A stretch of DNA of 34,229 bases from Burkholderiaceae bacterium. Its GTDB lineage: Bacteria; Pseudomonadota; Gammaproteobacteria; Burkholderiales; Burkholderiaceae_C. Location: NCBI GenBank assembly GCA_018780645.1, contig JADMJJ010000100.1:1-34229 (forward strand). The letters run 5' to 3'. This document shows, piece after piece, positions 15,646 to 22,841 of the stretch (the stretch's first letter is position 1; each line of letters begins with the position of its first letter). The notes under the pieces were generated by a model. The model was not told the DNA's origin. It made no database searches and worked only from the letters and a program-made list of their open reading frames with translations. Position numbers and translations under genes: made by a program.

Positions 15646-16038
15646 ATGCCCCCGATGCCGCTGCTGAAGACCTATATCGTCGAAGACAGTGTCGTGATCC
15701 GAGACAATCTGATCGCCACGCTGGAAGAAATGGCCCCCGTCTCTGTGGTCGGCAGCGCCGTTGACGAGGCCTCGGCACTGGCCTGGCTGAGCCCCAGCGA
15801 GGCCATCTATGACCTGGTGATCATCGACATCTTCCTGCGTCAGGGCTCCGGCCTGGGCGTGCTCAAGCAGCTGCGGCCCCTGCGCACCAAGGCCAGCCTG
15901 GTGGTGCTGACCAACTACGCCACGCCCGATATGCGGCAGCGTTGCCTGGCCCTCGGTGCCGACCGCGTGTTCGACAAGTCACACGAGATCGACGCCTTGC
16001 TGGACTATTGCAGCGGATTGGCGGCCGCCGCGCATTGA
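15646..16038 (+). CDS. Stand-alone response-regulator receiver protein
   Basis: A single receiver domain of about 130 residues without an output domain. Acidic residues E13-D14 (IVEDS), phospho-acceptor D61 (LVIIDIF), T89 (VVLTNYA) and K111 (VFDKSHE) are all in place, so it should be phosphorylatable. The start is uncertain: ATG 15646 or ATG 15655 gives a compact domain, while GTG 15556 would add 30 low-complexity Ala/Pro residues. None has a convincing Shine-Dalgarno. It converges on the NarL-type regulator gene, with one base between stops, and lies beside a histidine kinase. It may compete for or relay phosphate from that kinase (inference). Confidence 0.8.
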   Translation: MPPMPLLKTYIVEDSVVIRDNLIATLEEMAPVSVVGSAVDEASALAWLSPSEAIYDLVIIDIFLRQGSGLGVLKQLRPLRTKASLVVLTNYATPDMRQRCLALGADRVFDKSHEIDALLDYCSGLAAAAH

Positions 16039-16039
16039 C

Positions 16040-16672
16040 TCATTGAATCAGCCCGTTCTTCAGCGCGTAATAGGTCAGGTCGCTGTTCGAGGCCAGCTTC
16101 ATCTTCTCCATCACCCGCGAGCGGTAGGTGCTGACGGTCTTCACGCTAAGCGACATGCCGTCGGCCATATGGCCGATGGTCTCGCCCTTGGCCAGCCGAA
16201 GAAAGACCTGAAACTCGCGCTCCGACAACTGCTCATGGGGCAGTTGCTCGCTGTCCGCACCCAGGCCATCGGCCAGCAGCTCGGCCACCGTGGGACTGAT
16301 GTACTTGCGCCCCCGGGCCACCGTGCGTATGGCCTTGACGATTTCTTCCGGGTCGCATTCCTTGTTCAGATAGCCGCTGGCGCCCTGGCGCAGCAGGGTC
16401 ACCGCGTAATGCGTCTCGGAGAATCCGCTGAGTATCAGTACGGGCAGCTCGGGCGCGCGGGCCTTGATCGCCAGCAGCGCATCGACGCCGCTCTGGTCGG
16501 GCATGGAGAGGTCCATCACCATCACGTCCAGGTCGCCCTGGCGCACCAGTTCCATGGCCTCGCGGCCCGAGGCCGCCTCGCCGGTTACGCGCAAATCCAC
16601 CTGCTCGGAAAAGTACTGGCGCAGCCCGGCCCGCACAATGGCGTGATCGTCAACGATGGCGACGCGAATCAT
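16040..16672 (-). CDS. NarL/FixJ-type response regulator
   Basis: A 210-residue two-domain regulator. The receiver spans 1-120 with D8-D9, phospho-acceptor D54 (VMVMDLSMPD), S82 and K104. The LuxR-type HTH spans about 145-205 (LSEREFQVFLRLAKGETIGHMADGM, then SVKTVSTYRSRVMEKM). It is the expected partner of the CHASE3 histidine kinase encoded divergently 35 bases away. Target genes are unknown; the neighbouring envelope genes are candidates. The ATG at 16672 aligns with the canonical MIRVAIVDDH start. Confidence 0.93.
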   Translation of the reverse strand: MIRVAIVDDHAIVRAGLRQYFSEQVDLRVTGEAASGREAMELVRQGDLDVMVMDLSMPDQSGVDALLAIKARAPELPVLILSGFSETHYAVTLLRQGASGYLNKECDPEEIVKAIRTVARGRKYISPTVAELLADGLGADSEQLPHEQLSEREFQVFLRLAKGETIGHMADGMSLSVKTVSTYRSRVMEKMKLASNSDLTYYALKNGLIQ

Positions 16673-16707
16673 GTGGTGCCTTTTCTTGCTTTGGGATAGG
16701 AGTTTAG
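16673..16707. promoter_or_regulatory. 35-bp divergent gap of the two-component pair
   Basis: This gap contains the kinase's AGGAG (16698-16702, five bases before its ATG) and the regulator's weak AAGG-type site on the other strand. It is too short for two complete sigma-70 promoters, so at least one promoter must extend into a coding region. Confidence 0.6.
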
Positions 16708-18069
16708 ATGCAAGCACCGGCCCTGGATCTGCTGTCACCGCGCCGACGCCGCGCGCTGGTGTTTCCGCTCGCCCTGGCGATGGCGGTGGCCTTGATTCTG
16801 ATCAGCGAGCTGGCGTTCTGGCGTTCCACCGATTCGATGGACAAGCTGGGCACGATGGCCGTGGCGCGCCTGGACATCCAGCAAGTCCTTCGTCGCATGA
16901 TAGACGCGGAGACCGGTCAGCGGGGCTATTTGCTCAGTGCGCGCAAGGCCTATCTGGAGCCCTATCGCGAGGCCTCGCAGGATGTGCAGCGTGCCCTGGC
17001 GGCGCTGAAGCACTACTACGCAGGCAACAAGCCGGCGGCCTTGCCCATGCTGCAGCTGGAGACGATGGCGCAGCGCCGCCTGTCCGAGCTGGACCTGATC
17101 ATCGAGCTGTTCGACCAGGGCAAGGAAGAGGCCTGGCGCAACATCCTGCTGACCGATATCGGCAAGGAGCAGATGCAGGCGCTGCGCGATGCCGCCCAGG
17201 AGCTGCTGGCGCTGGAGTCCATCAAGGTCGAGGCCGGCCGCAAGGACGTCTATGACACCCTGCTGCTCAACCGCATCGGCGTGGCGCTGACGACCCTGAT
17301 CAGCCTGCTGGCGCTGTACCTGTACCTGCGTCAGAGTGCCGCCCTGCAGGCCCAGCGCGCAGCGCTGCAGCAGGCGGTGCAGGCCGAAAGGGATCAGCTC
17401 GAGATCGAGGTCGGCCGCCGCACCAGCGAGCTGACCGAGTTGACCGGCCACCTGTTCACCGCCCGCGAGGATGAGCGCAGCCGTCTGGCGCGCGAGCTGC
17501 ACGACGAGCTCGGTGCGCTGCTGACCACCGCCAAGCTCGATGCTGCGCGCATCAAGGCACGGCTGGGGCAGGGCAACCCCGAGGCCAGTGAGCGGCTGCT
17601 GCACCTCAACGAAACGCTGAACCTGGGCATCGCGCTGAAACGCCGCATCATCGAAGACCTGCGGCCCTCGTCGCTGAGCAATCTGGGGCTGGTGGCGGCG
17701 CTGGAGATCCAGGCCCACGAGTTCGGCCAGAGCTCGGGACTGGACATGCACTGCGAGCTGCAACCGGTGGCCCTGAGCAGCTCGGCCGAGCTGACGGTGT
17801 TCCGCCTGGTGCAGGAGTCGCTGACCAATATCGCCAAGTACGCCCAGGCCAGCCGGGTGAACATCCTGCTGGCCCCGCAGGGAGATGAGGTGCGCGTGGA
17901 GGTGCGTGACGATGGCATCGGCTTTGATACTGCGCAGGCACCGAACTCGGCCCATGGGCTGCTCGGCATGCGATTTCGCGTCGTTGCCGATGGCGGGCGC
18001 CTGACGGTGACTTCGGTTCCGGGCGAAGGCACCTGCATCAGCGCCCTGTTGCCGCAGCAAGCGGCGTAG
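16708..18069 (+). CDS. CHASE3-domain sensor histidine kinase (NarX/DegS type)
   Basis: A 453-residue inner-membrane kinase. Transmembrane helix 1 is at about 16-34 and helix 2 at about 190-210. The periplasmic segment between them has the CHASE3 pattern (MIDAETGQRGYLLSARKAYLEPY). A coiled-coil linker (about 210-245) leads to the HisKA_3 dimerisation domain with phospho-acceptor H265 in RLARELHDELGALL. The HATPase domain has N-box ESLTNIAKYAQAS, G1 DDGIGFD and G2 GLLGMRFR. It should phosphorylate the divergent NarL-type regulator. The CHASE3 ligand is unknown. ATG 16708 has AGGAG five bases upstream. Confidence 0.93.
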   Translation: MQAPALDLLSPRRRRALVFPLALAMAVALILISELAFWRSTDSMDKLGTMAVARLDIQQVLRRMIDAETGQRGYLLSARKAYLEPYREASQDVQRALAALKHYYAGNKPAALPMLQLETMAQRRLSELDLIIELFDQGKEEAWRNILLTDIGKEQMQALRDAAQELLALESIKVEAGRKDVYDTLLLNRIGVALTTLISLLALYLYLRQSAALQAQRAALQQAVQAERDQLEIEVGRRTSELTELTGHLFTAREDERSRLARELHDELGALLTTAKLDAARIKARLGQGNPEASERLLHLNETLNLGIALKRRIIEDLRPSSLSNLGLVAALEIQAHEFGQSSGLDMHCELQPVALSSSAELTVFRLVQESLTNIAKYAQASRVNILLAPQGDEVRVEVRDDGIGFDTAQAPNSAHGLLGMRFRVVADGGRLTVTSVPGEGTCISALLPQQAA

Positions 18070-18089
18070 TTCCCGTCCTACAAGCAGCG

Positions 18090-18107
18090 CCTGTCCCGGC
18101 CGACAGG
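18090..18107. terminator. Possible hairpin after the histidine kinase
   Basis: CCTGTC and GACAGG pair around CCGGCC, 20 bases after the kinase stop. No T-run follows, so it is at best a weak intrinsic terminator or an RNA fold. Confidence 0.3.
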
Positions 18108-18252
18108 GCCTCGCGCCCTCGGACGATGGCTTGGCGGTGGCCCTCGGCGCAAAGTCACTCCATCGCATCTGCCTTCTTCGGCTTCATCGGAGACACCGGA
18201 TGCGAGCCGTGAATACCGGGCGCCCAGGCGCCTTTTGCCCAGGAGTTTCGTC

Positions 18253-18417
18253 ATGCTGCATTACGCCATCGTCTTCTTTGTCATCGCCTTGATCGCCGCC
18301 GTGTTCGGCTTCGGTGGCATTGCCGCCAGCGCCGTGGGCATTGCCAAGATTCTGTTCTTCGTGTTCGTCGTGCTGGCCGTGCTCAGCTTCGTGGCCAGTC
18401 TGTTCCGGCGCGGCTGA
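18253..18417 (+). CDS. DUF1328 (YtjA-like) small membrane protein
   Basis: Fifty-four residues forming two membrane helices, with the family pattern [24 protein letters not shown] followed by a second helix and a short basic end (SLFRRG). YtjA-like proteins are widespread, often stress-induced, and of unknown function. The ATG at 18253 has CAGGAG about nine bases upstream; an upstream TTG in frame is less likely. It opens a run of small envelope genes. Confidence 0.88.
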   Translation: MLHYAIVFFVIALIAAVFGFGGIAASAVGIAKILFFVFVVLAVLSFVASLFRRG

Positions 18418-18472
18418 CCTTGCGTCGCCGGGGCCTCTATTTCTTTTCATCCATCACCAGGAGATTTTCATC

Positions 18473-18787
18473 ATGAATGCTCGTTCCACTTTGACCGTCC
18501 TGTTCACCGTTGCCGCTCTGGCTGCCTTCTCCGGTTGCGCCGTGACGCGCGGCCAGGAAACGGTCGGCGCCTACATCGACGACTCGGCCCTGACCACCGC
18601 GGTCAAGGCCCGATTTGTCGACAACAAGGACGTCGACGCCTCGGCCATCAGCGTCGAGACGATGAAGGGCACCGTCATGCTGTCCGGCTTCGCCAAGAGC
18701 GAGAAGGAGCGCGTCATTGCCGAGAACATCACGCGCGGTGTCAAGGGCGTGATGGCAGTGAAGAACCAGGTCGTCGTTCGTCCTTGA
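18473..18787 (+). CDS. BON-domain lipoprotein
   Basis: A 104-residue protein. An N-terminal signal ends FSGC, a probable lipoprotein signal with Phe at the -3 position. One BON domain follows (about 38-103): DSALTTAVKARFVDNKDVDAS, ISVETMKGTVMLSGFAKS, and VKGVMAVKNQVVV. BON domains bind phospholipid or other envelope surfaces in proteins such as OsmY. A role in osmotic or envelope stress is a family-based inference. A CAGGAG site lies eight bases before the ATG. The gene sits between DUF1328 and another exported protein, on the same strand. Confidence 0.85.
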   Translation: MNARSTLTVLFTVAALAAFSGCAVTRGQETVGAYIDDSALTTAVKARFVDNKDVDASAISVETMKGTVMLSGFAKSEKERVIAENITRGVKGVMAVKNQVVVRP

Positions 18788-18811
18788 TCCATTGAAGCAG
18801 GAGACCTCCAC

Positions 18812-19228
18812 ATGAAGCGCAGCATTGCCCTCTTTCTCGCCGTCTCGGCGATGGCCACCCCCGTGCTGGCGCAGGTCGGGGTCTCCGTGCAGATCAACCA
18901 GCCCGGCGTCTACGGACGCATCAACTTCGGTGATGCACCGCCGCCGATGGTGGTTTATCCGCAGCCGGTGATCTACGCGCCGACGCCGGTGGCCGTGCAC
19001 CAGCGCCCGATCTACCTCTACGTACCGTCGGGCCATCAGCGTGAATGGGGTCGCTACTGTGGCCGCTACTCGGCCTGCGGTCAGCCGGTCTATTTCGTCC
19101 AGGAACGGTGGGTGCAGGAACGCGCCCGCCAGGCACGCGACGATCGTGGCCGCGGCCATGGCCGTGGTGACAAGGGTCGTGGCCACGGCGACGATGATCG
19201 CGGCAGGGGCCACAAGGGCCGTGACTGA
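18812..19228 (+). CDS. Exported protein with Arg/Gly/His/Asp-rich tail, unknown function
   Basis: A 138-residue protein with a clear signal peptide (MKRSIALFLAVSAMATPVLA, cleavage at about 20/21). The middle is rich in Pro, Val and Tyr (PPPMVVYPQPVIYAPTP) and contains a Cys pair (GRYCGRYSACG) that could form a disulfide. The last 28 residues are low-complexity repeats of RGRGHG, DKGRGHG and DDDRGRGHKG. The tail looks like a metal- or polyanion-binding segment, which is an inference. I do not recognise a named family. GCAGGAG lies upstream of the ATG. Confidence 0.75.
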   Translation: MKRSIALFLAVSAMATPVLAQVGVSVQINQPGVYGRINFGDAPPPMVVYPQPVIYAPTPVAVHQRPIYLYVPSGHQREWGRYCGRYSACGQPVYFVQERWVQERARQARDDRGRGHGRGDKGRGHGDDDRGRGHKGRD

Positions 19229-19273
19229 GTTGCAGAACTGATACGCTAGCGACTGCTTTCAAAGGGTATCAGC

Positions 19274-19885
19274 ATGCAAGAGTTCGACCTGCCTTCCGAA
19301 GCGGCGCAGTCCCGGCGCGAAGCCCTGCTGCGCCTCGGCCAATGGGGCGCCGGCCTGGCCCTGGCCAGCCCCTGGTTGCCGGCCCTCGCGGCCGATGACG
19401 ACAACACCTATGACCAGGACTCCATCGTCACCGCCGCCACCGACTTTTTCGGCAACACGACCGAAGGTCTGGCCAAGGTGATCGAGAAAGCCTTCAAGGA
19501 ACAGGGCCGGCCGAACGGCTACATCAAGGGCGAGGAGGCCTCGGCCGCCCTCACCGTCGGTGTCCGCTATGGCGATGGCCAGCTGACCATGAAGGGCGGC
19601 AGCACGGCACGCGTCTACTGGGCCGGGCCGTCGATCGGGCTGGACGTGGGCGCCAATGCCTCCAAGGTCTTCACCCTGGTCTACAAGCTGCCCAAGGTCT
19701 CGGCGATCTATCAACGCTTTCCCGGCGTCGAAGGCAGTCTGTACTACATTGGCGGTGCCGGCATCAACTACCAGCGGCTGAACGGCATCACGCTGGCGCC
19801 GATACGCCTGGGCGTGGGGCTTCGCACCGGGGCCAGCGTGGGTTACGTCCACTACCGGCGCGAGAAGAGCTACAACCCGTTCTGA
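19274..19885 (+). CDS. eipA: EipA family (DUF1134) envelope protein
   Basis: A 203-residue exported protein. The N-terminus contains SRREALLRLG followed by a hydrophobic run and ALA, a twin-arginine type signal. The mature part follows the DUF1134 pattern closely: DFFGNTTEGLAKVIEKAF, YIKGEEASAALTVGVRYG, VYWAGPSIGLDVGANASKVF, FPGVEGSLYYIGGAGINYQR and the terminal GLRTGASVGYVHYRR. EipA of Brucella is needed for envelope integrity and is best known from Alphaproteobacteria. The gene is followed six bases later by a TVP38-family gene, so they are probably co-transcribed. Confidence 0.88.
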   Translation: MQEFDLPSEAAQSRREALLRLGQWGAGLALASPWLPALAADDDNTYDQDSIVTAATDFFGNTTEGLAKVIEKAFKEQGRPNGYIKGEEASAALTVGVRYGDGQLTMKGGSTARVYWAGPSIGLDVGANASKVFTLVYKLPKVSAIYQRFPGVEGSLYYIGGAGINYQRLNGITLAPIRLGVGLRTGASVGYVHYRREKSYNPF

Positions 19886-19891
19886 CCGGTC

Positions 19892-20473
19892 GTGTCCGCC
19901 GCGCGCTTGCGCCGCTACCAGCGCCTGATCGCCGTCGCGCTGTTCCTGGGCCTGCTATGGGCCCTGTTCCAGTTCACCGGCCTGCGCGCCCACTTCAATC
20001 TGCAGTTCCTGCATGACAGCTTCGAGCATCACCGCCTTGGCGGCCTGCTGCTCTTCACCGCGCTGTTCGCGCTGGGCAATCTGATACAGATCCCGGGCTG
20101 GGTCTTTCTCGCCGCCGCCGTGCTGGCCCTGGGCCAGTGGTGGGGCGGTCTGGCCACCTATGTGGCGGCCTGCGTTTCCTGCCTGTTCACCTTCTGGCTG
20201 ATACGGCTGCTGGGTGGCGACTCGCTGCGCCAGCTCGGCGGCAGCGTCGCGGCCCGCTTGTTCGCAAGACTGGACGCACATCCGGTCCAGAGCGTGGCCC
20301 TGCTGCGCCTGCTGTTCCAGACCGTGCCGACACTGAACTACGCGCTCGCGCTTTCGGGGGTCAGGTTCCGCAGCTACCTGCTGGGCACCTTGGTCGGGCT
20401 GCCGCTGCCTATCCTGCTGTACACGGTGTTCTTCGACTATCTGGCGCACTGGCTGCATCTGCCCACGCCGTGA
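19892..20473 (+). CDS. TVP38/TMEM64 (VTT/DedA-like) membrane protein
   Basis: A 193-residue polytopic membrane protein starting with GTG at 19892. Hydrophobic helices lie at about 10-28, 48-66, 70-96, 130-150 and 160-185. The VTT-domain pattern is visible in GNLIQIPGWVFLAAAVLALGQWWGG and in LLRLLFQTVPTLNYALALSGVRFRSYLLGT. Related DedA/VTT proteins act in lipid scrambling or undecaprenyl-phosphate recycling and in membrane homeostasis; the activity of this member is not established. It sits six bases after eipA. It converges on the DUF1415 gene with a 12-base gap. Confidence 0.83.
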   Translation: MSAARLRRYQRLIAVALFLGLLWALFQFTGLRAHFNLQFLHDSFEHHRLGGLLLFTALFALGNLIQIPGWVFLAAAVLALGQWWGGLATYVAACVSCLFTFWLIRLLGGDSLRQLGGSVAARLFARLDAHPVQSVALLRLLFQTVPTLNYALALSGVRFRSYLLGTLVGLPLPILLYTVFFDYLAHWLHLPTP

Positions 20474-20485
20474 GACGCCAAGCGC

Positions 20486-21034
20486 TCAGGCCTTCAGCCC
20501 CAGCGCCCGCCACCCCTCCAGCCCCAGCTTCTCCAAGGTCTCCATATTCGCCTCGTAGATCGCGTCGGTGTCCTTCATCGTTGCCACGGCGTTTTCGATG
20601 CTGGACTCGCGCAGCAGATGCAGCGTGGGATAGGGCGAGCGGTTGCTGTAATTGGTGATGTCGTCGGGTTCAACGCTATCGAACTGGTACTGGGGGTGAA
20701 AGCTGGCCACCTGCAGATCGCCTTGCATCTCCAGCGCCTCTATGGTGCCGTCGGCGGCTTCGAGGAAGTCATTGAAGTCCAGGAAGTCGGTCAGCACCAG
20801 CGGGTGTATCAGCAGCGTGGTCTCCACCTTGTCGGGTGGCGCGGCTTGCAGGAACAGCAGCTCATTGGCTAGTTGTTGCAGCAGGGCGTCCTCGTCGGTG
20901 GCCTCGCTGACGACATAGCGCACCCGGTTGTTGACATGCACGCTCTTGGCGAAGGGGCAGAGGTTCAGGCCGATCACGGCACGCTCCATCCACAGGCGGG
21001 TGTCGGCTATGACTTGATCGGCGTTGATGTCCAT
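20486..21034 (-). CDS. DUF1415 family protein
   Basis: A 182-residue cytoplasmic protein with the DUF1415 layout: TRLWMERAVIGLNLCPFAKSV at the N-terminus, VETTLLIHPLVLTDFLDFNDF in the middle, and FHPQYQFDSVEPDDITNYSNRSPYPTLHLLRE near residue 115-145. The invariant CPFA cysteine and the FHPQYQF and NRSPYP motifs are all intact. The function is not established. The start at 21034 is the first Met of the conserved N-terminus. It is a single gene on its strand, separated by 61 bases from the YihY operon. Confidence 0.85.
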   Translation of the reverse strand: MDINADQVIADTRLWMERAVIGLNLCPFAKSVHVNNRVRYVVSEATDEDALLQQLANELLFLQAAPPDKVETTLLIHPLVLTDFLDFNDFLEAADGTIEALEMQGDLQVASFHPQYQFDSVEPDDITNYSNRSPYPTLHLLRESSIENAVATMKDTDAIYEANMETLEKLGLEGWRALGLKA

Positions 21035-21095
21035 GGGGGTCTGGCGATTGGCTTGGTAGGGCTGCCATTATCGACGCGTGCCGGCATCTACCGGC

Positions 21096-21998
21096 TCATG
21101 GCTCAGTGCTGAACGCCTGCGGCGGCTTGTCCGCACCGCCGACCTCGAGCCGTTCGTACTCGCTGATCACCTGGGCGCCGAGCAGCAGCAGCGTGGCCGC
21201 CAGCTCCAGGCTCAGCAAGACGGCAATCGCCGTGGTCAGCGAACCATAGACGGTGCCGATCTGCGACAGGGTCGAGAAGTACCAGATCAGCAGCCGGCGC
21301 GACAGCTCCCACAGCAGCGCCGCGACAAGGGCGCCGACCAAGGCATGGGCCAGCGAGGGCCGGCCCACCGGCATCACCAGATAGATCGAGGTCAGCACGA
21401 ACACCTCGCCGGCAAAGCCCAGCAGGTAGAGCAGCAGGCCGGAGACGCCGGTCAGCGACCAGTCCCGCCACAGAAAGGTGACCTGCTGCTCGCCCATCGC
21501 CTGCAGGCTGCCCGCCACCAGCGTGACCAGCAACAGCCCGGCACCCAGGCAGAGGATGTAGGCATAGGGAATCACTGCCGAGACGAGAAAGTGGCGCCGC
21601 CGTATCGCCACACGGTGGTGAAAGACCACCGACATCGCGTTCTCGAGCACGGTGAAGGCCAGCGAGCTGAAGAACAGCATGCTGACCAGCAGCACCCATC
21701 CCATCACATCGCGGTGCAGCAGGAAATGGGCCAGCTCGGCAATGATGGCGGCCGACTGTCCGGGCACCAGCCACTCGAGGTAGCGGCCCAGCGTCATCAG
21801 CAGCTCGGCCTGATCGACGAAATGGGACAGGGCGATCACCGTCAGTATCAGCAGCGGCACGATGGAAAGCAGCGCGTAATAGGCCACCGCCCCGGCCAGC
21901 AGCAGGCCCTGGTTGGCGCGAAAGGCTTTGAGCACGCGCAGCGTGAAGGTCCAGGGATGTCTCAGGACCAGGGCAGATTTGAGCTTGTGCTTGTACAT
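21096..21998 (-). CDS. YihY/virulence factor BrkB family membrane protein
   Basis: A 300-residue protein with six membrane helices. It begins with the family's cytoplasmic segment (FTLRVLKAFRANQGLLLAGAVAYYALLSIVPLLI). The middle carries FSSLAFTVLENAMSVVFHHR and the C-terminal half GALVAALLWELSRRLLIWYFSTLSQIGTVYGSL. YihY proteins are broadly conserved inner-membrane proteins recently linked to phospholipid transport to the outer membrane. It is the last gene of a three-gene operon, 15 bases after the metallophosphoesterase. GAGGATC lies upstream of the ATG. Confidence 0.9.
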   Translation of the reverse strand: MYKHKLKSALVLRHPWTFTLRVLKAFRANQGLLLAGAVAYYALLSIVPLLILTVIALSHFVDQAELLMTLGRYLEWLVPGQSAAIIAELAHFLLHRDVMGWVLLVSMLFFSSLAFTVLENAMSVVFHHRVAIRRRHFLVSAVIPYAYILCLGAGLLLVTLVAGSLQAMGEQQVTFLWRDWSLTGVSGLLLYLLGFAGEVFVLTSIYLVMPVGRPSLAHALVGALVAALLWELSRRLLIWYFSTLSQIGTVYGSLTTAIAVLLSLELAATLLLLGAQVISEYERLEVGGADKPPQAFSTEP

Positions 21999-22013
21999 GT
22001 GGGGATCCTCGCC

Positions 22014-22841
22014 TCAATCGCCATGCAGGCGTGACATCGGATGAGCGCGCACCAGCTCGAAGCAGCGCCGCGTGTCGTCATGGTCCCAGCGCTCGACGCT
22101 GCAGCCGCGCCGCGTGCCGTCGTCGAGACGGGCGGCATCGATGCGCAGGATGTTGACCGAGTTGCCCGCATCGGCGCGAATGCGGGTGCTCAGCGCCGTG
22201 CCTGCCTGCACCGCCCACATCGGGTGGGCCAGATCGGGCCAACGCTCCCGCAGAGGCAGCACGAAGGGCAGGTGGATATGCCCGCCGACGACCATGTCCG
22301 CGCCCGCCTCGGCCCAGCGCCGCAGGGCGGCCTGATGCCCGCGCAGCAGGTTGTGGCGGTCCTGCTCACGCGTCACGGCCACCGGCTGGTGGGTCATGAC
22401 AATGCGCCACTGGCCTGGACGCGCCGCCGCCAGACGCTGTGCGACCGACTCGATCTGCGCGGCCGAGACCTCGCCATCGGTGTGCCGGTAGCGGCGGGTG
22501 GTGTTCAGGGCCAGCACCAGCACCTCGTCGTTCTCGAACTGCGGCTCCAGCCCGTCGCCAAAGGCGCGCGCATAGTGCGCGTAGGGCGCCAGCAGGCGCG
22601 CCAGCGGATTGAACAGCGGGATGTCGTGATTGCCCGGAATGGCCAGCACCACCGGCACCCGCAGACGGTCGACAAAGGCCCGCGCGGCTTTGAACTGGGC
22701 GTGAGTGGCGCGCTGGGTGATGTCACCGGACAGCAGCAGCACATCGGGCCGCTGCGCCAGCGCCAGCTCCACCAGCGCCTCGACGACCTCGGCGCGTTCG
22801 GTGCCGAAGTGCGGGTCGGAGACCTGCAGCAGCACGGTCAT
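22014..22841 (-). CDS. Calcineurin-like metallophosphoesterase (class III PDE-like)
   Basis: A 275-residue dimetal phosphoesterase with all core motifs: SDPHFG near the start, GDIT (39-42), GNHD (about 70), MTHQP (about 150) and GGHIHLP (about 186). The DPHFG...GNHD...GGHIH order resembles cyclic-nucleotide or lipid phosphodiesterases of the CpdA/UDP-diacylglucosamine hydrolase type. The substrate is open; the neighbours (lipid kinase, YihY) favour a phospholipid-related one, which is inference. Its ATG overlaps the kinase stop by ATGA. Confidence 0.88.
   Translation of the reverse strand: MTVLLQVSDPHFGTERAEVVEALVELALAQRPDVLLLSGDITQRATHAQFKAARAFVDRLRVPVVLAIPGNHDIPLFNPLARLLAPYAHYARAFGDGLEPQFENDEVLVLALNTTRRYRHTDGEVSAAQIESVAQRLAAARPGQWRIVMTHQPVAVTREQDRHNLLRGHQAALRRWAEAGADMVVGGHIHLPFVLPLRERWPDLAHPMWAVQAGTALSTRIRADAGNSVNILRIDAARLDDGTRRGCSVERWDHDDTRRCFELVRAHPMSRLHGD

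Noticed and set aside
16735-18168. 477-residue minus-strand open frame across the histidine kinase
   Set aside because: Shadow; the kinase on the other strand has all catalytic motifs.
19137-19225. RGG-like tail as a sign of an RNA-binding protein
   Set aside because: The protein has a clear signal peptide, so cytoplasmic RNA binding is unlikely.
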